This document shows positions 1 through 8,449 of a stretch of 64,000 nucleotides of DNA, one piece after another. Where the stretch lies: the NCBI GenBank assembly GCA_001766655.1, contig MJCC01000010.1, forward strand, positions 68,533-132,532, given 5' to 3'. Positions within the stretch are counted from its first letter, which is position 1, and each line of letters begins with the position of its first letter. The position numbers were made by a program, and so were the translations under genes. Under the pieces are notes generated by a model. The model made no database searches, was not told the origin of the DNA, and saw nothing but the letters and a program-made list of their open reading frames with translations. Source of the stretch: Phytomonas francai (taxonomy: Eukaryota; Euglenozoa; Kinetoplastea; Trypanosomatida; Trypanosomatidae).

Positions 1-1886
1 AAACTACGGAACAGCTCCCCTGAACCTGTGGGTAGCACCACAAGGGGTGATTGAGAAGCAAACAGTCGCATCTCTCGAGATATAGCACATGCAAAACACA
101 ACTCCTGTCTGGAGACCGGACGCACAAGAGCATAGCAGATACGTGCCGATAAGACGTAAGATGAAATTGGTGCGTGCAGCATCTTAAGCACGCGCAAGAC
201 AAGCTCTGGACGACGAGCGTTTGTTGCCAATGTCTGCGCAAGGCCGTTCCAGGAGCAGAGGTAAGAAAAAATGAGTTCCCGTTGTTCATCAACGCTGCTT
301 CCAGTGCGTCGGTATTGCTGCGCAGCTGCTGCAGACCCTATCCATAAGCCAAAATCGACATTACCAGCATTTTGACTTTTCCTTGATGTTTTGGTCACAC
401 CAGCACAGACCTTGACGATGCAGCGAGCACATTCTTTAAGTGTGTGTTTCATGTGGTGGATAGGAATGCCAAGAGTTTTCAAGGCATTCCAGCACGTCTT
501 AGAATAGCACAATGCGTAGCTATTGGATGGGTTAACTGCAAAAGAATCGCACAGGTGATGTAAGGCTACTGTTTGTAGCAATGCAAGCTTCACACTATGC
601 CCCCGTTTTTGGCCATTATGCATGACAGCCTGCATTGCATTGGTGCTGAGAACGCCCTTGGATATGTTCTGATGAACAGTGCGCTTTCCCTTCTGTGTTT
701 CTTTCGGATCGGATGATTTCTTGCTAATCGAGGCACATGCCGAAAATTCATCATCATCCTCAATGGGGCAGATTCCGAAAATTGGTAGAATCAATGCATG
801 CTCCGCATACGGTCGAAGTGTCCACCATAAGAGACTCTTCTCCAACGCACTTGCATTGTCTGCCATCAGAACAATGAGACGTCGATAAGGTGGTGGCAAA
901 GAGGGAGTAGAGGACTCAACTCTGGGACTTTTTGATATACCCGACGATGCCTCTGTTTCCATAGCCCCAGACCAGTGTGCAAGCAAATGTCGCAGGGCTG
1001 CCGCGCGCACCTCGTCCGTATAGTCGTCGCTGCACACCTCAACGAAAAGACAAGCCATGTTGTGCGGCAACATGCATGGTTGCGGCATAACCAACTGCTC
1101 ACCACCCAATCCCTCCCGGTGTTCTGATGGTTTTCTCTTCTTAAAAGAGACTACAGGGCTTGGTTGTGGTGAAGCGCAAGACGTCTCCAAAGCTTGAATA
1201 TTGGACGTCCGTTGCCGTTTTCGGGAAACAGCAGACACATTCTGAGAATCTTTGTCTAATTGAGAACCAATTTCCTGTAATGCGGATGAAATGGTTTTCG
1301 AAAAGCGAAGATGCAGTGGCAGATCATCTGCTTTTACTGATGTAGAATCAGCCACCCCATGAGGTAAGTCATTTTTATTTTCTTCGCTGTCCTTTGCGCG
1401 GTAATTTTGATTTGATTTGCTCTTACGACTTTTTTTGGATATCTGCGATTGGTTATCTAGGCTCAGTTGAGACACACTCATCGAATTCACATCAAATTCG
1501 AACTTCTTCAGTATGTCATATTCGCCATAGCTCAGAAATCCAGAGAGTCTCATTCGATGGTAATTTTTCGAAAACCTTTTAACCTCCATCATTAACTCAT
1601 TTCTCTGAGGAATTTCAGACGCTGGGCTGTCGAAATGGTCCACAATCTGCTCAGGAAGTGCGTAACTCGGTGGTTGAGTACTTTTAAGAATCAGTTGTTT
1701 TTCTGATGTATTGTTCTCTAATGATGATGAATCTATGACTTGAGATACTTTGTCCTCAAACACTTCCACATTCGCACGCTGTGTCGTTGATGCTAAGGTC
1801 ATCCCTGATAGGAAAGGAGGATCGTTGGAAGCCTTCAGAATAGACAACTCATAGGAAACTTTTGAGGTGCTATATATGTTACTCAT
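1..1886 (-). CDS. Unrecognised protein, C-terminus cut by the window edge
   Basis: Reading the minus strand from the ATG at 1886 gives about 628 codons with no stop down to base 1, so the gene continues outside the window. I recognise no family. The N-terminal third is rich in Ser, Asn and charged residues and looks disordered, with basic patches (KKSRKSK near residue 160, SRKRQR and KKRKPS near residues 220-255) that could be nuclear localisation signals. From about residue 265 the sequence turns more ordered, with Cys, Leu and Ala-rich stretches (VRAAALRHLLAHW, RRLIVLMADNAS, KLALLQTVALHHL) suggesting a helical domain. It is the most distal visible gene of the minus unit, downstream of the ABC transporter gene. 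That it is real rests on its length and strand agreement. The nuclear location is only an inference from the basic patches. Confidence 0.72.
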   Translation of the reverse strand, partial: MSNIYSTSKVSYELSILKASNDPPFLSGMTLASTTQRANVEVFEDKVSQVIDSSSLENNTSEKQLILKSTQPPSYALPEQIVDHFDSPASEIPQRNELMMEVKRFSKNYHRMRLSGFLSYGEYDILKKFEFDVNSMSVSQLSLDNQSQISKKSRKSKSNQNYRAKDSEENKNDLPHGVADSTSVKADDLPLHLRFSKTISSALQEIGSQLDKDSQNVSAVSRKRQRTSNIQALETSCASPQPSPVVSFKKRKPSEHREGLGGEQLVMPQPCMLPHNMACLFVEVCSDDYTDEVRAAALRHLLAHWSGAMETEASSGISKSPRVESSTPSLPPPYRRLIVLMADNASALEKSLLWWTLRPYAEHALILPIFGICPIEDDDEFSACASISKKSSDPKETQKGKRTVHQNISKGVLSTNAMQAVMHNGQKRGHSVKLALLQTVALHHLCDSFAVNPSNSYALCYSKTCWNALKTLGIPIHHMKHTLKECARCIVKVCAGVTKTSRKSQNAGNVDFGLWIGSAAAAQQYRRTGSSVDEQRELIFSYLCSWNGLAQTLATNARRPELVLRVLKMLHAPISSYVLSARICYALVRPVSRQELCFACAISREMRLFASQSPLVVLPTGSGELFRS

Positions 1887-2440
1887 GTTGTATAATTTAA
1901 AGGCGGAATAAGAAAAAGCACAATTTGCTATCTAGCTTATTTAAATTTATGTTGTTTGTTGAGATTTGAATATTTTAAATAAATGGCAATCGCATCCTAA
2001 CAAATGTTTATGTTAGTGTCAAAAATTCAGTTAATAACAAATTGTCTGTAACTTGTACCCCAGTGTGTATACCAAAATGTGATGCAAAAAAAAAAAATAA
2101 ATAAACACAGAGTCCAAAGTCAATGTCACATGGCACAAAATCTCAGAAAAGTCAAGAAATCAAACATTGCTGCCTTTAGCTACGCGAAATTAGATCTAGT
2201 AAAAAAAATGATAATTATTATTATTTCGTTTACAGAATTCAGTGCAAATTTTTGTTTCTTAGAAGAAACTGCATTATCTCTCGGTCGTTATACTGTAAAC
2301 TAAGGAATCTAACTATGAAGCTCCCTTTTTCATATCTGCAGTGGTAAGGATCATATGCCAAAACCCAGACACATCAATCCTCTGTCTGAAATTGTCCTTA
2401 TCAATACCTCATTCCATCAAACTTTTGTATTCTCCCTGCT
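1887..2440. other. Intergenic spacer
   Basis: A/T-rich spacer between the ABC transporter stop and the next minus-strand ATG. It holds an A12 run at 2086-2097, which on the transcribed strand is a T tract and may help define the trans-splice site of the left-edge gene. I see no conserved coding or RNA gene here. Confidence 0.5.
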
Positions 2441-5152
2441 TCAATGAAGTTCTCTGCGCTCTTGTAAGGATTGTCGATCCCGTAGCTGCTGAAACCACAG
2501 ATCTGCGTAAAGACCTCCAGACTGCAATAGTTCATTATGGGTACCTTGCTCTGCAAGGCCCCCTTTACCATCAAGAACATAGATAATGTCGGCCTCTTTT
2601 ATGGTTGTGAGACGGTGAGCGATGAGAATGATGGTACGTGGTGTACCCTGTTTTGACTCCCCTTTTATCATTTCCATTATCTTAGTTTCAGTTTTGCTGT
2701 CCAGTGCCGATGTAGCCTCGTCGGCTAATAAAATTGGCGGATCAACCAAAAGTGCTCTGGCAATCGCAACACGCTGCTTCTCGCCACCAGAGAGCTTTAG
2801 CCCTCGCTCCCCTACGGATGAGCTGTAGCCCTTGCTCATTTTCAGAATGGTCTCGTGCAAGCCTACCTTCTTGGCAACCTCTATGATATCCGAGTCTGTT
2901 GCATTGATTTGGCTGTACGATATGTTGTCTCTGATAGATGTATTAAACAGTACTGTATCCTGAGGGACGATGCCAACTCTCGACCGTACGGTGACTAGCT
3001 GTAGCTTGCGCAAAGGCTGACCATCAAACAGAATCTCCCCGTCGGTTGGGTCGAAAAAGCGGAAAATCAGACGTAAGATGGTGCTTTTCCCAGAGCCAGA
3101 GGGGCCCACAAAGGCTACCGTTTTACCGCCTGGTATAGTTAAGGACAGATTTCTGATAAGGGTTTCCTCAGAATCGGCTTTATACTTGAAAGTAACGTTA
3201 CGAAGCTCTATCGTACCATTGATGTACATATATGGTTTAGCGTCAACCGCGTCAACTGCGCTCGGCTCCTGATCTAGGAGGCTTATCATTGCCTGCATGT
3301 TTTGTGTTGACGTTTGAATTTCTCGATAAATCATGCCTAAGAAGCTAAGAGGCATATAGAGCTGCATTAACAACGCATCAGTCAGAACCAGGTCACCAAC
3401 AGTCATTGCTCCAGAAATGGCTCCACATGTCGCCAAGTATAATGATAAAACACCTGCCACAACGAAGATGAGTTGCTGGCCAAAATTGAGGAGCGCCATA
3501 GATTGGTCCAGTTTAATCAACTCGGTATTCATCTTCTCCGTATTGACCCGAATACGAGCCGATTCATAGTCTTCAGTTCCAAAACACTTAATTGTCTCAT
3601 AATTCAGCAACGCGTCAACCGTAATGCCACCCACACGGCTCTCAAGTTCATTGTACCGTCTACGGAATCGAGTGCGCCAGTTACTTACAGTGTAAGTCCA
3701 GAGTAGATAGGAAAAAACTGCTGTCAAAGCCAACCCAATAAACTGAATTCCCGCTTTAGAATTGAGAGCAGCACATACTAGGACCATCTCAAAGGCCGTT
3801 GGCACCACCAGGAATAAAAGCGCATACGCCAGCGACCAAAACGCGCGACTACCACGATCCAAATCCTTGCTTAAAACGCCTGTTTCTCGATTTAGATGAA
3901 AACTTAAATCGAGTTTAAGCAACTTGTTAAACATTTCCATCCCTAGTTGTGTCGAAGCCTTGCCTCCTACAGGCGCAAAAAGCACAGTCTTTAGTTCCTC
4001 GGTTACAGAATTCATAGCTCGACAAACTCCATAGGCAGCAACACAACCGAACACACCCACAGGGAAAATGCCAACGGTGGACAGATCTGTCACAGCAGAT
4101 GTGTTTAGTGTCAGAATATCAATAACAGACTTGAACCAAAAAGGTACAGCGACCTTCAGGGCCTTGGCTGCCAATACACACATCATGCTCATTACAACAA
4201 GAAGCTTAATTTTTGGCTCTCCTTTAGGCCACAAAAGGGAAAGTACCTTGAGTACCACTCGTTTAACGGGTATATCTACTGAACTGTTGCAATTTTCAAC
4301 CATGTCACTACTCGGGATTGGCTTCTTCACCTTCAACTTAGAGAGCTCCTTCCCAACACCCCCACCCTCCACGGGAGTATTCAGTGGGACTTCCACGTCT
4401 ACATCGGGCCTGGTACCCAAATTGACAGGAGGTCGCGGCCACAGGTGGCTTCTCTGACCTTCTCCAACATCAACTTCTTCGCCTAGTATGCTGTCAAGCT
4501 TCCTGACGCATACTTTATCTATGACGTCAGGCTCCTTTGCTGACGAAGGATTTGCGATGTTGGTACCTTGTTTATCGATCAAAGTATTTTTTTCTTCTGA
4601 GTCTCCTGCGACCTCGGTGAAGGAAATGTCATTTTGTTGCCGTTTTGGCACATCTATATCGTTTTTTTTTGAAGCTGCACCCTTCTCACCGCTAGAAAAT
4701 AAGTTCTGTTGATTCTCTTTATCCGATAGAGACTGAATAACACGAGTTGGACAAAACGCTCTTCGCTGAACAAAAGAGCATGGAGCTACAAATATTGGCT
4801 TATAAAGCACAGCATAGCGGTTGTGCATAAAGTAACGCCTTAAGAAGGGAAAACACTCATTAGAGTTTTCTAGTGCACTTCGTGGTGAGCGAATAAGCAG
4901 GAAACTCAACCTTGGAGATTTCTCAGTAACAGGAGACAAATAGCGTACTTTTTTATATCCATAAGCAACTTGTAAGCTTTGTCTGGAGAAAAGCATTGAA
5001 AAATGGATGCCCCACACAAAACCCCTCTTCAAAAAAGGAAAAAAACTATTATTGTTATAATCGTTATCAAGGAAATAGCTTCTTGACACACAAAAAGCCT
5101 TTAAGTTTAAGTCAATTTGGAAAGTATATGATGTGCTAAAAATTACAGTCAC
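2441..5152 (-). CDS. Mitochondrial half-type ABC transporter, ATM1/ABCB7-like
   Basis: A 903-residue half transporter: one transmembrane domain followed by one ATPase domain. The ATPase domain has Walker A (GPSGSGKST, about residue 683), the ABC signature (LSGGEKQR, about 785), Walker B with catalytic Glu (LLADEATSALD, about 807) and the H-loop (IAHRLTT). Membrane helices span roughly residues 315-600. A stretch in that domain (LNYETIKCF) is typical of the ATM1/ABCB6/ABCB7 group, which exports a glutathione-linked sulfur or iron-sulfur precursor from the mitochondrial matrix. The roughly 300-residue N-terminal extension is longer than in yeast ATM1 (about 690 residues in all). It starts with hydrophobic and basic residues that could hold a mitochondrial targeting sequence, then becomes low-complexity. 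An internal Met could be the true start. The family call is firm; the substrate is inferred from the family. Confidence 0.9.
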   Translation of the reverse strand: MTVIFSTSYTFQIDLNLKAFCVSRSYFLDNDYNNNSFFPFLKRGFVWGIHFSMLFSRQSLQVAYGYKKVRYLSPVTEKSPRLSFLLIRSPRSALENSNECFPFLRRYFMHNRYAVLYKPIFVAPCSFVQRRAFCPTRVIQSLSDKENQQNLFSSGEKGAASKKNDIDVPKRQQNDISFTEVAGDSEEKNTLIDKQGTNIANPSSAKEPDVIDKVCVRKLDSILGEEVDVGEGQRSHLWPRPPVNLGTRPDVDVEVPLNTPVEGGGVGKELSKLKVKKPIPSSDMVENCNSSVDIPVKRVVLKVLSLLWPKGEPKIKLLVVMSMMCVLAAKALKVAVPFWFKSVIDILTLNTSAVTDLSTVGIFPVGVFGCVAAYGVCRAMNSVTEELKTVLFAPVGGKASTQLGMEMFNKLLKLDLSFHLNRETGVLSKDLDRGSRAFWSLAYALLFLVVPTAFEMVLVCAALNSKAGIQFIGLALTAVFSYLLWTYTVSNWRTRFRRRYNELESRVGGITVDALLNYETIKCFGTEDYESARIRVNTEKMNTELIKLDQSMALLNFGQQLIFVVAGVLSLYLATCGAISGAMTVGDLVLTDALLMQLYMPLSFLGMIYREIQTSTQNMQAMISLLDQEPSAVDAVDAKPYMYINGTIELRNVTFKYKADSEETLIRNLSLTIPGGKTVAFVGPSGSGKSTILRLIFRFFDPTDGEILFDGQPLRKLQLVTVRSRVGIVPQDTVLFNTSIRDNISYSQINATDSDIIEVAKKVGLHETILKMSKGYSSSVGERGLKLSGGEKQRVAIARALLVDPPILLADEATSALDSKTETKIMEMIKGESKQGTPRTIILIAHRLTTIKEADIIYVLDGKGGLAEQGTHNELLQSGGLYADLWFQQLRDRQSLQERRELH

Positions 5153-5481
5153 CGCTCAATTATATACCAAAAATTGCGGTGAAATTATATATATATATAT
5201 ATATAACTTCTTCTAACTCTTAAAAGTGACTACTGTTTGAACGTTTCCAGAAATAGCAGTCAGAGGAGCTCTTTTGTCTTTAATAAACCTCAAAAAAGGT
5301 AAAAAGTTGAATTCAAGTAGATAAAGTTCTATGCAATGATAGCATATATTATTTTATCACATTGGATAAGTAAATCAATTGGGATAGTCGATAATTATAA
5401 ACTAGTCTTAGCATTTTGCTGTTGTTTTTTTGGCATTGAAATAGTGATGTTTACACAAAGCAGCGATTACAATAACACGCA
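5153..5481. repeat. Spacer with (TA)n microsatellite
   Basis: A/T-rich spacer between the SP-RING gene stop and the transporter ATG. A TA repeat of about 20 bases sits at 5186-5205, just upstream of the transporter start on the minus strand. Nothing else is recognisable. Confidence 0.6.
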
Positions 5482-7263
5482 TTATGGTGTCAAAGATTGT
5501 GGTTGCATTGAAAAGATGGCTTTCCCTTCAAGCCTTGTTTGCTGTGTAAAAAATCCAAAAGATGACTGTCGTCTCCTTGGGATTCGGAAAAGCTTCGGCA
5601 CCATCATTCCCTGCACCTCTTCTAACCCTTCACCATTGGCCACGCGTTCACAGCATGCCTCTAAGAAGTCTAGCTCGAACCTTGTGAGGGGGGTACCACT
5701 GGTCCACACACTACGAGTTGGTTGCTGCGATATCGGGAAGGCTGCTGATGAAGACGCCTCTGTAATCATGAACAACTCCTGAGGCTCTAAGTAACGCTGA
5801 AATCCAGCCCGATACAAGTAGGCCGCGATAGCATCTACCCCACAAAGTATCAAGGTATCATCCGGCGTCAGCTCCATTGTCACAGAACAGTTTTCGGGAA
5901 AGCGGCGGATCAGAGTCTGATGATCCTTAGCACAATGGCCACAGTGGTTGCATACCTCGGTGTGGCCACTCTGGCATTTCAAAAATGGATTACCACAGTG
6001 AATGCAATGAGGGACCCAGAGACGTAGTTGACTCGGCAAAGCCCGAGCTTGAACGTAACGAACTATTACCACACCATTGTCGTCTGTAGATGAAGCTTGT
6101 GAAATGCCAGCTTCTTGTCCAATGAGTGTTGGCGATGCTATCTCTTTTGAGGCCAAATAGATCTCCCTTTTCACGACGCCGTTTACTACCGTTGGTATGG
6201 ATTGGGATCCTTGAGAAAGAACAACTGCATTGGGGGCAGGATGAGCAAGTGGACCTATACCAGTAAGTGGTGATACCTCCCGATCACGCTTAGCTCCCAT
6301 TTTGGATACTGAAACAGGTTCGAATTCGACTTTTTCGGAGTTATCTATGCTAAAATCTTCCTCACTGTTATCATCTATAACTTCGCTAAGGTTACTCTTA
6401 TAGTCTCCCTGTGTTGCGTCTATCACATCCGTAATCATTCTCTCCTTTCGCTTCTCCCGGGACTTGTCACCGCTATGGTAGCTTCCATCTATGTTGAGTA
6501 CGACCAAGTGAGTATCAGTTGGCATTTGTTCCAACACATTTTGCATCCAAAAATCCACTTCGAGTGAAGAAGCTGAAACACGTTGTTCACACACAGGGCA
6601 AGGCGCCTTGGGGTCCCGCAGAGCCCGGTACTTACCCATGAGCACTATCCAGGAGTCCAGTTCACAGCACTGCAAGTGACGGCAGTCAGAGCTCCTCACA
6701 GGGCACCGCATCGGTAGTCTCGAGTAGGGACAAACTAAAGAAAATTCAACTGAGGACACCATTAGCTCATCTTGATCGTTTGTATAGCCCCCACCTATAG
6801 GTACATTGCCGTCCCGCACAGCCGCATGCTTCTCACCACAGGACGCTGAAACGTCTCTGGCGTCGGCCCCAAAGGCGATTTGTAAAGCTCGTTGTCGGTG
6901 TAATTTTAGTTTTGAGGGTTTATTTTGTCGTCCATTGAAGTTTCGCGCCCCTCGCTCCTCATCTAAGTCTTTCAAAATGCGCTGACGTACATCCTGCAAT
7001 AGAGAGGAATGCTCATCTGTGGCATCAGCCGGACTAGCAGACGTCAAACCATTACTCCCGCGGCAGTTGTTTGCGCGGTGAGAGCTTGAGGTGAGATGTG
7101 TGACATCACTTATGGGCTGGTGACTATCCCTGGTGCGGAAGTTTGTACTGCGTGCAGGATTACTGTCAAAAAAACTAGCAAGCGGAACCTGTTCATCCCG
7201 TTGACGATGGGCACCTCTCGACTGAGCATTAGTACTACGTGATGAGGAGTCTTTTCGTGGCAT
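5482..7263 (-). CDS. SIZ1: SP-RING (MIZ) zinc-finger protein, probable SIZ/PIAS SUMO E3 ligase
   Basis: A 593-residue protein. Around residues 172-230 it shows the SP-RING pattern: CPYSRLPMRCPVR, then a Cys/His set (DCRHLQCCELDSW) and a second CPVC pair. This arrangement is diagnostic for PIAS/Siz SUMO E3 ligases, which hand SUMO from the Ubc9 conjugating enzyme to nuclear targets. Just after the finger the sequence continues (VDFWMQNVL) as in other SIZ proteins. Residues 1-150 are Ser/Arg-rich with no SAP domain that I can see, and residues 280-400 are acidic and low-complexity. A second Cys/His cluster (HCGNPFLKCQSGHTEVCNHCG, about residues 420-440) might bind another zinc. A single SIZ1/PIAS1-type ligase is known in trypanosomes, and this is its likely counterpart. 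The SUMO role is inferred from the domain. Confidence 0.85.
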   Translation of the reverse strand: MPRKDSSSRSTNAQSRGAHRQRDEQVPLASFFDSNPARSTNFRTRDSHQPISDVTHLTSSSHRANNCRGSNGLTSASPADATDEHSSLLQDVRQRILKDLDEERGARNFNGRQNKPSKLKLHRQRALQIAFGADARDVSASCGEKHAAVRDGNVPIGGGYTNDQDELMVSSVEFSLVCPYSRLPMRCPVRSSDCRHLQCCELDSWIVLMGKYRALRDPKAPCPVCEQRVSASSLEVDFWMQNVLEQMPTDTHLVVLNIDGSYHSGDKSREKRKERMITDVIDATQGDYKSNLSEVIDDNSEEDFSIDNSEKVEFEPVSVSKMGAKRDREVSPLTGIGPLAHPAPNAVVLSQGSQSIPTVVNGVVKREIYLASKEIASPTLIGQEAGISQASSTDDNGVVIVRYVQARALPSQLRLWVPHCIHCGNPFLKCQSGHTEVCNHCGHCAKDHQTLIRRFPENCSVTMELTPDDTLILCGVDAIAAYLYRAGFQRYLEPQELFMITEASSSAAFPISQQPTRSVWTSGTPLTRFELDFLEACCERVANGEGLEEVQGMMVPKLFRIPRRRQSSFGFFTQQTRLEGKAIFSMQPQSLTP

Positions 7264-8449
7264 ATTATAGCGCTTAGCGCTGTAATTCTATGAAAATTTG
7301 GCTCTGCAAATTCGCAATCTATTAAAAAATAGTAATAGAAACGATAAAAAAAACTGTGCTTGATATTATGCTACCTCTATATATGCAAAATAGTTTCTGA
7401 CCCCCAAAAAAAAAGTATAAAAAATATGCACAAAATGTATGATGAATTAGAATGTGCATATGCATTGAAAAGAAACCAATTCATTCATTGTCAACAGTTT
7501 TGATCTATTTTATATTTTACTCCGCAAACGTTCTGATCCTAAACATATATAACCAAGCAGATCTAAAAGGGTTCCTGAAGGGGAAAAAATGAAAAAAAAA
7601 TATAATAAATCAATAAATCAATTTCCATGTTTTAAGGGATCATGATAGATTCACCTACTCACCCTTTCCATTGACACAAATATTATTCACTTTCTTCGAT
7701 ATCTTTAAAATTGAACTATATCTTTCCTTTTCACACCCCATACTGTGGTAAAAGCAATAATGCAATTTAAAAAAGCTATTCTACTCCATGATCCATTCAT
7801 GTTGTAATCAATTTAGATGACTAATGGTGTTAATTAAATCTTAAAGACATAGAAGTGCCTGCCCCTCATTAAGATAAGTACAAACAAGAGAATAAACTTA
7901 ATCAACATGTATTATAATTTTGGGGTTAAGAGAATTAATCATGGATTATGTAACTCAAAAGGGAAATAAAGTCCATGAAAAGTGCAGCTCAAGCACATGT
8001 GTATAAAAGATCTTCATAAAGCTGTTATAAGTGAAGGGAGTCTCTCATATCCTCATTGATACACACATCTACAACCATTTCACATAAATTTCAGTCAACA
8101 TTTATAAAAATCAATCCATAAATACACGCACCTTGGATAGGCTGTTGAGCAATACAGAATTCTATACGTGCACATTGGTCCATGACTGGCCTCAAGTAAA
8201 ACCAAAGAGTGGAAGCGAAAAAGGAGGAAAGCGAACAAACCCACTATGGAGAACAAATCAGAATTGATAATCATTGACCAATATCATACTATTTCTTTTC
8301 ATTTAGTCATATTTATCATTTTCCCTAATTTGCTTATAATATGTGAGCCAGAGCATGGAAAATAAGAAACCCAACCCCCTTTTTTTCGCTTCCTTGTACA
8401 AAGTTGAAATATACAAGTGGGGGTTGGTCCGACATTCAAAAAGAAAACT
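7264..8449. other. A/T-rich intergenic spacer, 1.2 kb
   Basis: Between the 946-residue protein stop and the SP-RING gene ATG. It is A/T-rich with many short homopolymers and stop codons in all frames. It probably holds the 3' untranslated region of the upstream gene and the splice/polyadenylation region between the two. No gene or RNA is recognisable. Confidence 0.5.
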
